Origin: Oscillatoriaceae cyanobacterium M7585_C2015_266
GTDB lineage: Bacteria > Cyanobacteriota > Cyanobacteriia > Cyanobacteriales > Oscillatoriaceae
Direction: 5' to 3'
NCBI GenBank assembly: GCA_015295835.1
Contig: DVEG01000005.1
Coordinates: 62,001 to 126,000 of the forward strand
Length of the DNA: 64,000 nt
Part shown: positions 1-7,616 of the stretch, piece by piece
Position numbering within the stretch: the stretch's first letter is position 1
Layout: each line of letters starts with the position of its first letter
Position numbers and translations under genes: made by a program
Notes under the pieces: model-generated
Databases searched by the model: none
What the model saw: the letters and a program-made list of their open reading frames with translations, nothing else
Told to the model about the DNA's origin: nothing

Positions 1-368
1 ATATCAGCATCCATCAGAAAAAGATAGTCAGCGTTGGCATCGGAAAATTTGCCTACATAATGGTTCCAAGCATTACATTTTCCGGGCTTTTCGATTTCGC
101 AGACGCGCCAGCGGATACTGGGATGGGGGCAACATGTGGTCAACTTTTCTAAGGTAGAGCGGGCGATCGCTGCGGTATCGTCGGTGCAGCCATTGGGCAC
201 AACCACTACTTCGATTGACTTTACTTTTTTAGCGTCTTTAAACAAACTCTGCTCGAAAAGTGTCTCTAGAGCTTTCCCGATTTTGCCCGCCTCATTGTAT
301 GCTAGGATACCGATGCTGACATTCCATTCTCTATTTTCTTCCTGGGAAGCAGTTTCTTTTGCAGACAT
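1..368 (-). CDS. Glycosyltransferase family 2 (C-terminus beyond window)
   Basis: This is the N-terminal 122 residues of a GT2 glycosyltransferase, which transfers a sugar from a nucleotide sugar onto a growing glycan. The frame opens at ATG 366-368 and runs off the left edge. The start reads WNVSIGILAYNEAGKIGKAL, followed by EVVVVPNGCTDDTA, the usual nucleotide-binding strand and loop. The last visible residues are LFLMDADI, containing the acidic D-x-D that binds metal and sugar nucleotide. It reads in the same direction as the next GT4 gene and belongs to the polysaccharide region. The family is clear; the substrate is not. Confidence 0.85.
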   Translation of the reverse strand, partial: MSAKETASQEENREWNVSIGILAYNEAGKIGKALETLFEQSLFKDAKKVKSIEVVVVPNGCTDDTAAIARSTLEKLTTCCPHPSIRWRVCEIEKPGKCNAWNHYVGKFSDANADYLFLMDAD

Positions 369-482
369 CTGTAAAGGCGTAGAGTTTTAATTGTTTACAA
401 TATTTTACCAACTTTCTACAAAATTATTCCATCCCAAAACTGTTATCCATTTAACTATTGTTTGCCACTTAGGAAACTCTAC

Positions 483-1592
483 CTACCGCCCTAAAACCTC
501 AACTATCTTTTCAGCAATACTATTCCAGTTAAATTTAGTTTTTATCTTCTGGCGTGCTGCCTCAGACATACAGGCAAGGCGCTCCGGATTATTCAGTAGG
601 GTGACTATATTTTTTGCCAAAGCTTCTGGCGTTAACTGCTCAATTATCATTCCGTTGATTTCTTGATCAACTATTTCTGGCATTCCATCTCTATCAGAAA
701 CAATACAGGGCACGCCGTAATTCATTGCCTCCAATAAAAATTCTTGAAACGGTTCGCAATAGGAAGGCGCTACAACTAAATCGCTTTTCAAAAATAAATC
801 GTGTAGCTCTGAAAGAGAACGAATTTTTCCAGGATTATTTATTCCTTCTCCTCGTTTATTTACTTTTTTCCCTATTATTACTAATTTAGCTTCTGGAATT
901 ACTTTTTTTACCTGTTTAAATGCCTCGACTACTAAATCTCCTCCCTTTCTTTCCCAATCAGAGCCGTTAAATAATATTTGCTTGCTCCCAAAAAGCTTTT
1001 CCCCTGTATAAGGCTCTGGAAAATTCCCCGAAGAACCTACAACAGTAATTTTTTGATGCTCTACGCCGTAATCTTCTATTAAAGAAGACTTAACGACATT
1101 GCTCATCGGAAAAATATGAAAGGCTTTTTGATATGTTTGGCGCTCACATTCTAGCCACGCCTCTCTTTCTTGAGAATTTTTAAAAGGAGCCCAAGGGGAC
1201 CAATTTTTTATAGCTAGTGCCATTGTATAATCTAAGTACATGGCATAAGGAATATCTGAGCGCTCCCAGAAAGGGCTAAACATCCCAAAAATTTGAAATA
1301 CTAAATCAGGAGTAAATTTTAGTTTTCCAATCTTTTGCTCTGCTTGGCGCGATTTGGCAATATAAGCGCGCTGATTTTTCTGAAATAGCCTATCTGCTGT
1401 ACTCAGTGAAAATTTGTAAATAATCTTGTACACTAACTCGGCAATGGTGTTGGCAAATGGCGAAGAGTAGAAGCGCTCGCCACAAGGCAAGTATTCTAAA
1501 TGTTCGTAATGAGAAGCAATCGCCTTCAGTAAAAATTGATACCTATATATAAAATTAGGAGCCCCTGTTACTACAACCTTTCTGATTTTCAT
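483..1592 (-). CDS. Glycosyltransferase family 4
   Basis: A 369-residue GT-B fold glycosyltransferase. The C-terminal half carries the nucleotide-sugar site: ILFNGSDWERKGGDLVVEAF near residue 210, then PSYCEPFQEFLLEAMNYGVP near 280-300, which is the E-x7-E motif of retaining GT4 enzymes. There is no signal peptide, so it is expected at the cytoplasmic face of the membrane building the lipid-linked repeat unit. It lies 37 bases after the DVRD-motif gene on the same strand and is probably co-transcribed with it. The donor and acceptor sugars cannot be told from sequence. Confidence 0.9.
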   Translation of the reverse strand: MKIRKVVVTGAPNFIYRYQFLLKAIASHYEHLEYLPCGERFYSSPFANTIAELVYKIIYKFSLSTADRLFQKNQRAYIAKSRQAEQKIGKLKFTPDLVFQIFGMFSPFWERSDIPYAMYLDYTMALAIKNWSPWAPFKNSQEREAWLECERQTYQKAFHIFPMSNVVKSSLIEDYGVEHQKITVVGSSGNFPEPYTGEKLFGSKQILFNGSDWERKGGDLVVEAFKQVKKVIPEAKLVIIGKKVNKRGEGINNPGKIRSLSELHDLFLKSDLVVAPSYCEPFQEFLLEAMNYGVPCIVSDRDGMPEIVDQEINGMIIEQLTPEALAKNIVTLLNNPERLACMSEAARQKIKTKFNWNSIAEKIVEVLGR

Positions 1593-1629
1593 CTTTCTAT
1601 TTTCTCTATTTTATGAAAATAATAAGAAA

Positions 1630-2613
1630 TTAATAATTACATTCGCTTTCCCTGTAGACGAGCATTTTATTTTTTATCTCCGCACTTTTGCGATCATATT
1701 GGTGTAAAATATTAATCACGCTACCATCTTCATTTAAAAGATATCCCCTTTCGTCAAAACGAAGTTTTTCATCTTTTGAAAAGTGCATTGTTAAAACCGG
1801 TCCGTGATAATTTTCGTAAAATTTCACATTCTTAATCTTTCCAGAATGTAAAATATAATTGTGAACCCCTTGATCGATACCCCAAGTATGACATTTTAGC
1901 TCTATTAGATTATCAATCATGCCTTCCAGATATTCCATCATGGCAAAACGGCTGCCTATAGTTATACCGGCACAAGATATTTTTTTATCTCCAATAGCAT
2001 CGAGTACGTGGGGACCAAATCCCTCGCGCAGCCAGACAGCGTTTGCATCTCCCGTGCGCAAAGTTTTTCCTTCTTCCTCAAAGAAACAGCATAAATGATC
2101 ACCGATTTCAAAATCAAAGGGATCACGTTGAAACAAAACATCTCGAACATCTGTAATCATTACGTTCGAGTAATTTTCCCCGTGCTCTAACAAATATAAG
2201 TAATAGAGGGGATATCTCAGCCCCATAATATCAACAAATTTAGAAACTAAATTGCATTTAGCTGCATAGGGATTAGGCTGACGTGATGTCAGAGTTTTGA
2301 CTAACCATGAATTCAGCCTATTAAATGGGTAAAAATTGACCAGTTTGTTATAAAAATTAATTTTCTTCCAAATTAATTTGCCTTGTTTGATGAGGGGAAG
2401 TTTCAAATACCATTCTTTAAAAGATTGTAATTTTACCCCATATTCTTGAATAGCAGAAATAGTTTCTGGGGTCAAGTCGGCGACAAAAAAACAAACATCC
2501 CCTTGAAAACCAGTTTTCTTTAAAGAGATTAAAAATGGCTTGACTTTATCGAAAGTATATCCTTTTACCAAACCGAGTATCAAATTCTTAGGATGAGTGG
2601 TTGGAGTCTTCAT
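1630..2613 (-). CDS. Unrecognised protein, possible GT-A type glycosyltransferase
   Basis: I do not recognise this 327-residue protein as a named family. What can be seen is an N-terminal strand (LILGLVKGYTFDKVKPFLIS) resembling the first beta strand of nucleotide-diphospho-sugar transferases, and the motif MITDVRDVLFQRDPF at residues 152-166, where DVRD at 155-158 resembles the metal-binding D-x-D of GT-A enzymes. A conserved-looking WGIDQGVHNYIL segment lies near residue 250. There is no signal peptide and no membrane span. The position between a GT4 gene and a flippase supports a role in glycan assembly. The glycosyltransferase assignment is inference from motif and context. Confidence 0.6.
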   Translation of the reverse strand: MKTPTTHPKNLILGLVKGYTFDKVKPFLISLKKTGFQGDVCFFVADLTPETISAIQEYGVKLQSFKEWYLKLPLIKQGKLIWKKINFYNKLVNFYPFNRLNSWLVKTLTSRQPNPYAAKCNLVSKFVDIMGLRYPLYYLYLLEHGENYSNVMITDVRDVLFQRDPFDFEIGDHLCCFFEEEGKTLRTGDANAVWLREGFGPHVLDAIGDKKISCAGITIGSRFAMMEYLEGMIDNLIELKCHTWGIDQGVHNYILHSGKIKNVKFYENYHGPVLTMHFSKDEKLRFDERGYLLNEDGSVINILHQYDRKSAEIKNKMLVYRESECNY

Positions 2614-2703
2614 GGCTAATTCTCTTTATCAAATCTTTGGAATTCAAGAGAATAGTATACTGTAGAATTTAAGTTATGACAAAGAAGGGTTTATTTAAAA
2701 TTG

Positions 2704-4071
2704 ATGCTGCGTTACTTAACAGCTAAAATTCAACAAATAAGTCCGGGATTGAGAAAAATTATCAGCAACTTTGGTTGGTTGTTTGCTGATCGCGTCTTAC
2801 GCATGGGAGTGGGCCTAATTGTCACGGCTTGGTTGGCCCGCTATTTGCAACCGGAGCAATTCGGTATTTTAAACTATGCGATCGCCTTTACCGGATTATT
2901 CGGCACCATTGCCGCCCTAGGATTAGATCAAATTGTAGTCCGCAACATAGTCAGCGAACCCGCTACCAAAGACGAAACCCTTGGCACCGCTTTCGCACTA
3001 AAACTTTGTAGCGGTTTAGCAACCTTTTTCCTTGCCACTGTCACAATTTTTTTCCTCAAACCAGACGACTTGCAAGCGCGTGCCCTTACAGCTATTATCG
3101 CAGCTTGTTTAGTTTTTGACTCTTTGAATGTCATCGATTTTTACTTCCAAGCAAAAGTTCAATCCAAATATACAGTTTGGGCAAGAAACACAGCCTTTAT
3201 CATAATTACTCTAGTGCGGATTGCCCTTATTCAATCCCAAGCTCCCCTGATAGCCTTTGCTTGGGCAGTTTTAGCTGAAGTGGGATTAGGAGCGTTAACT
3301 TTAGCGATCGCCTATAAAATCAGCGGCGAAAACATGCTGCAGTGGCGTATCAACTTCACACAAGCAAAAGCCTTACTCAAAGAAAGTTGGCCCCTCATCC
3401 TTTCTAACTTAGCAATTATGGTTTACCTACGTATCGACATGGTGATGCTGGGGCAACTTGCAGACGAGCCATCCGTAGGTATTTACTCCAGTGCCATTCG
3501 CTTATCAGAAGTTTGGAATTTTATCGGCATCGCTATTGTCAGTTCTGTAACTCCCTCAATTGTAGAAGCCAAAAAAACAAGCGAAGAATTATACTATCAA
3601 AGATTTCAGAAACTTTTCAACCTCATGGCACTACTCTCCTACTCCATTGCCATTCCCATAACATTTTTATCTTCTTTCTTAGTAGTGCTAGTATTTGGTT
3701 CCGATTATGCCTCAGCTGGAGAAGTCTTGAGAATCCATATTTGGGCAGGCTTATTTACCTTCTTTGGCTGGTCAAAAGGAGTATGGATAGTAACAGAAGG
3801 TTACACATTATTTTCTTTATTCGCAACTTCTAGCGGGGCAGTAATGAATATACTTTTAAACTGGTGGCTAATTCCAGAGTTTTACCGCCACAACGGAGCC
3901 ACCGGAGCGGCTATGGCAGCTGCGATCGCCACTGTCATATCCTACGCATTCACAGACTATATCCTTTGCTTCATCTATCCCCCTGCCCGCAAACTAGCAG
4001 GAGTAATGACGCGGGCAATCACCCTTAGCTACCTTCTAAACAAAATTCAGACACGCAAAACCTTTCGGTAA
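2704..4071 (+). CDS. Wzx-type flippase (polysaccharide biosynthesis membrane protein)
   Basis: A 455-residue integral membrane protein of the MOP/polysaccharide biosynthesis family, expected to flip lipid-linked repeat units to the periplasmic face. The N-terminus has the typical pattern NFGWLFADRVLRMGVGLIV, followed by about 12 to 14 hydrophobic segments, with ILSNLAIMVYLRIDMVMLGQL near residue 235 as in other Wzx proteins. The frame begins TTG-ATG; I take the ATG at 2704, and a TTG start at 2701 would add only one residue. Its 3' end overlaps the convergent GT4 gene by 25 bases. It is one of two plus-strand genes in the cluster. Confidence 0.9.
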   Translation: MLRYLTAKIQQISPGLRKIISNFGWLFADRVLRMGVGLIVTAWLARYLQPEQFGILNYAIAFTGLFGTIAALGLDQIVVRNIVSEPATKDETLGTAFALKLCSGLATFFLATVTIFFLKPDDLQARALTAIIAACLVFDSLNVIDFYFQAKVQSKYTVWARNTAFIIITLVRIALIQSQAPLIAFAWAVLAEVGLGALTLAIAYKISGENMLQWRINFTQAKALLKESWPLILSNLAIMVYLRIDMVMLGQLADEPSVGIYSSAIRLSEVWNFIGIAIVSSVTPSIVEAKKTSEELYYQRFQKLFNLMALLSYSIAIPITFLSSFLVVLVFGSDYASAGEVLRIHIWAGLFTFFGWSKGVWIVTEGYTLFSLFATSSGAVMNILLNWWLIPEFYRHNGATGAAMAAAIATVISYAFTDYILCFIYPPARKLAGVMTRAITLSYLLNKIQTRKTFR

Positions 4072-5138
4072 CCAGCTACAGCTCTTGCCAAAGAAAATTC
4101 AGCCGCCTTTTCCTGCAGAGCCGCCTTATCAACAGGAGAAACCAACGCACGAGCAATCGCCTCTGCCAGAGCCTGACTATCCCCCACCGGCACCAACTCA
4201 CCATAACGTCCATTCTCCAATATTTCCGATGGCCCACTTTCACAATTTGTAGAAACCACCGGCACCCCTGCAGCCATAGCCTCAATCAGCACCGTAGGCA
4301 AACCTTCAAACAGCGAAGAAAGTACGAAAACTGCTGAGCGTGCCATATAAGCATAAGGATTAGCCACAAAACCAGGCAGAGCAACATCAGCTTCTAAACC
4401 CAATTCCCGTACCAACCCCTCAAGAGCAGAGCGCGCCGAGCCTTCACCTAAAATCATTAGCCTTACAGGGCGCTGCTGCCTCACCAAAGCAAACCCTCGA
4501 ATCAGTGTCGGAAAATCCTTCTGCACCTCCAAACGCCCTACCCCCAAAATAACTGGCGGTTCCCCAGGCAAAAACCAAGGATGCTCCACAGGTTGAGCAA
4601 CTTTTGCAAAAAATTCCGGCGTAATCACGGGGTTGTAAACCGTCTCAACCTTTTCTAGAGAAAAACCCAAACGCGCTAAATCTTCCGCCGCCCCTTTGGA
4701 AACGGTGACGATCGCATCTGCCCAAGGATAGAAAAGGCGTGCCATATAAGGTTCGATTCTACGTTTAAACTGAGTAGCGTTTTTAGCCTCCCGCGAAAGC
4801 GTATTGTGTACACTTACCACCGCGCGAGTCGGCACCCCTGCCAACCGCTTCGCCCATACCGCCAAAAAGTTCGCATCTCCAACTGCAGAAAGCAACGCTG
4901 CCGGTTGCTTTTGCTTTAAATATTGAACAAACTTTGGCAGACACAGCAGTAGCCGCTTGCTTTTCAGATCCACCAACTCCACCCCTGCAGGAATCTCAGA
5001 TAAATATGGCCCTACTGCCTTGGCCAAAACTAAATCGACTGCTATCCCCTGTTCTACTAAGCCACGGGCAAGATAAAGCATAATTTTTTCGGCTCCGCCG
5101 CCTACAAGAGCGGTGAGGAAAAACGCCACTCTAGACAT
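4047..5138 (-). CDS. Glycosyltransferase family 4
   Basis: A 363-residue GT4 glycosyltransferase of the GT-B fold. The N-terminus VAFFLTALVGGGAEKIMLYLA carries the Gly-rich loop of this family. The C-terminal domain shows ILGVGRLEVQKDFPTLIRGF near residue 195 and LFEGLPTVLIEAMAAGVPVV near 280, the E-x7-E motif. Start ATG 5136-5138 is preceded by AGGAG at good spacing. It sits 12 bases after the GT2 gene at 5151-6128 and is probably in an operon with it and the polymerase. Codon use is richer in GC than in the first GT4 gene of the window, hinting at a separate origin. Confidence 0.92.
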   Translation of the reverse strand: MSRVAFFLTALVGGGAEKIMLYLARGLVEQGIAVDLVLAKAVGPYLSEIPAGVELVDLKSKRLLLCLPKFVQYLKQKQPAALLSAVGDANFLAVWAKRLAGVPTRAVVSVHNTLSREAKNATQFKRRIEPYMARLFYPWADAIVTVSKGAAEDLARLGFSLEKVETVYNPVITPEFFAKVAQPVEHPWFLPGEPPVILGVGRLEVQKDFPTLIRGFALVRQQRPVRLMILGEGSARSALEGLVRELGLEADVALPGFVANPYAYMARSAVFVLSSLFEGLPTVLIEAMAAGVPVVSTNCESGPSEILENGRYGELVPVGDSQALAEAIARALVSPVDKAALQEKAAEFSLARAVAGYRKVLRV

Positions 5139-5150
5139 TTTTTATTCTCC

Positions 5151-6128
5151 TTAGAAAGTGGTTCTGGAGTCTTTTAAATAAGCATAAATCGCCCTAGCCA
5201 GCAGTTCGATTTTTTCAGGAATTGTCAAAGAAGCTCGGTATGTGTTGACAAGTTTCTGAAATTCAGTATCTAATCCTCCATGCCGCCAAGCCAAACCAAT
5301 GCCAGAAGCCATAAAATAATTACATAATTTGGCAAATTCTGGAAATTGCTTCTTTATCCAATAACCTTTTAGAATCAAAATTTTGCCTTTCCGGTGTTGT
5401 TTATCGCTTCTTATAACAAAGGTATCTGTACCCGGAATTCTTTCGATTCCGTGGGCGTTATTGCCGTGGAGGCGATAAAGTCCTAGTTTTTTGTTTAATA
5501 CAAAGCCTTTACTTAATCCTAAAGCTGTAAAAATTAAATAGCCGTCATTGAGCAATTGTTTTTCAGCTACCGGCATTGGTAAAATTTTTTCGAGAAGCCG
5601 GCGACTAAGGCAAAGACCAGATGTAGAAGGGTAGAGTAGGGTTTTGTCTGTGATTCGACCTCGTTTTACTTGCTCCCTCAAATCATATTCTCTTTTTTCT
5701 GCTTTTTCGTTTGAAATTTTATAATCGGCATATTCTTTTCGGATGTCTGTTTCTCTTACATCTACAAATTTTAGAGGATGGAAGCACCAGTCTAAATCTT
5801 CTCGCTCGCCGAAACCTTCTACTACTTCTTGCAATTTTTCCGGAAGAAACATATCATCTGCATCTAAAAAGCAGATAATATCTCCCCGACTGGCTGCAAA
5901 TCCTGCATTGAATGCTGATGCCTGACCCCCATTTTCTTTTAGTATCGGTACGATGTGAGCGCCGTAACTGGCTATAATCTCCCTTGAATTATCTGTAGAG
6001 CCGTCATCGACTACTATTACTTCAAAGCGCTCGTAAGTTTGATTTAGGGCACTATCGATCGCATCTTTAAGAAAATGCCCGTAGTTGTAATTATTTATAA
6101 TAATACTTACAAAAGCTTTATTTTTCAT
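5151..6128 (-). CDS. Glycosyltransferase family 2
   Basis: A 325-residue GT2 enzyme. The N-terminal GT-A domain shows VSIIINNYNYGHFLKDAIDS, then VIVVDDGSTDNS, and the D-x-D region CFLDADDMF near residue 93, followed by a helical C-terminus with no obvious membrane span. It would add a sugar to the lipid-linked repeat unit in the cytoplasm. Its first 11 bases overlap the end of the polymerase gene, a sign of translational coupling. The substrate is unknown. Confidence 0.92.
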   Translation of the reverse strand: MKNKAFVSIIINNYNYGHFLKDAIDSALNQTYERFEVIVVDDGSTDNSREIIASYGAHIVPILKENGGQASAFNAGFAASRGDIICFLDADDMFLPEKLQEVVEGFGEREDLDWCFHPLKFVDVRETDIRKEYADYKISNEKAEKREYDLREQVKRGRITDKTLLYPSTSGLCLSRRLLEKILPMPVAEKQLLNDGYLIFTALGLSKGFVLNKKLGLYRLHGNNAHGIERIPGTDTFVIRSDKQHRKGKILILKGYWIKKQFPEFAKLCNYFMASGIGLAWRHGGLDTEFQKLVNTYRASLTIPEKIELLARAIYAYLKDSRTTF

Positions 6129-7467
6129 AGCTCATTCCTGATGATTTAATAGCTTTGGGAATTTGCAAATCTAACTTCCCTTGACGCCTCGATTCCCGCA
6201 TGGCTCTTTCTTCCGGCGTCAGCTTCCTGTAATAGCCGATAGAAAGAGTAGCAGCAACGTGCAGAACCCAGAAAATACTGTTATGTTCTATAATTGTACT
6301 TTCTGTCTGATTGTACAAGAGTAAAAACGACGCATATAAAATTGGCCACATCTCAGCATAGGAATCCCCCATACGTAGCCAAGCAATACCCCGTATATAT
6401 AGCGTCAAAATACTGACCACAAAAAAGAACAACCCCACTAATCCCAGATCGAGGGCAATATTTACAAAGCCATTGTGAGCGTGGGATGCCTGGTATCTAA
6501 CAGCAGTCCAAATATATTCAGCCCCTCCAGTTCGCTCCCAAAACGCCTGATACCCGTAGCCAAACCAAGGGCGCTGCTTAATTTTGTAAATCGCCGCATC
6601 CCAAACATCTGTGCGACCGCTAAGAGTTGGATCTTTCCCCAAACCGTATAAAAAAGAATCCCAATTATTAGCTAGCCAGGTAATTCCACTACTGCCTATC
6701 AATACTAGAGTAAGCACCAAAGGAATCACTACCCCGCTCTTAAGTCGCATAAACTTCAAGAGCGGCACAAGCATAATTAAATTTAAAGAAATAATCAAAC
6801 CAGTTTTTGAAGTAGACAGTAGCACGAGTAGAAATGCAAGAATAAAATAAGTCCACGTTCGCCACCTTTCTTTCGGCTTACTGTCGAGAGCTGCTAGCAA
6901 TGTTGGTATACAAGCACAAGTAGCAAGTTGTGAGAGAAGGTTTTTATGTACCAGAGGTCCTCGCCACGCCCCGGCATGAATTCCAGCCTCGCGCCCCGCA
7001 CCTGGAAATATACCAGTATATACAAAACAGAATACTGAAATTACACCCATGCCATCGCCGACTACGCGCAGTTGCTCTTGCGGGCTGAAACGTGAAGCTA
7101 TGTAAAGTCCTACTAAAGCAGTAAGCAAGGTAGAAATGCTGCGATTTCTTGACTGATTAGGAAAATCAGACCAAATAAACGACAGTAAAGCTGTTCCCAT
7201 CAAACCCCAGACAAAAGGATCTCTGACGAAAGCGCGCAGAGTAGATTTTGGCCGACAAATCATTAATAACAGACAAATGCCTTCTGTTGCATAGGCAAGT
7301 AAAACAACAATTCTTGCAAACGGAGAACTGCCGCCACCTCCGCCCTCCCCTTCTGAGGGTACGTATCGGCTTTCCATACTTAAGACTTTGGAAAATACGA
7401 GGAGGGCAAAAATTATAAATTCCCGCTCAAATTTTAAAATGTCTGAAAGAATTGTAAAAACATTCAT
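6118..7467 (-). CDS. Wzy-type O-antigen polymerase/ligase family membrane protein
   Basis: A 449-residue polytopic membrane protein of the O-antigen ligase/polymerase family. It has about ten to twelve hydrophobic segments and a large loop near residues 250-330 containing FGYGYQAFWERTGG, the region where Wzy_C family members keep their signature (GxGxxxF). Its expected job is to join flipped repeat units in the periplasm. A run of five glycines lies near residue 45 (EGEGGGGGSS), between two hydrophobic stretches. It heads a minus-strand set with the GT2 and GT4 genes, and its upstream region is shared divergently with the GH74 gene. Polymerase and ligase members cannot be separated from sequence alone. 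Confidence 0.85.
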   Translation of the reverse strand: MNVFTILSDILKFEREFIIFALLVFSKVLSMESRYVPSEGEGGGGGSSPFARIVVLLAYATEGICLLLMICRPKSTLRAFVRDPFVWGLMGTALLSFIWSDFPNQSRNRSISTLLTALVGLYIASRFSPQEQLRVVGDGMGVISVFCFVYTGIFPGAGREAGIHAGAWRGPLVHKNLLSQLATCACIPTLLAALDSKPKERWRTWTYFILAFLLVLLSTSKTGLIISLNLIMLVPLLKFMRLKSGVVIPLVLTLVLIGSSGITWLANNWDSFLYGLGKDPTLSGRTDVWDAAIYKIKQRPWFGYGYQAFWERTGGAEYIWTAVRYQASHAHNGFVNIALDLGLVGLFFFVVSILTLYIRGIAWLRMGDSYAEMWPILYASFLLLYNQTESTIIEHNSIFWVLHVAATLSIGYYRKLTPEERAMRESRRQGKLDLQIPKAIKSSGMSYEK

Positions 7468-7616
7468 GTCAAATTTGATACTTTATAGAAATCGAAATAG
7501 ATATCGAACTTTGATAAAATACTGAATAGTATATCGCTCTAAAACGGTTGAAAGCGATGCTAGCAAGAAGCGATCGCAACAGTATCAGGGGGTATTTATA
7601 GAAGAGGGTGATTAGC

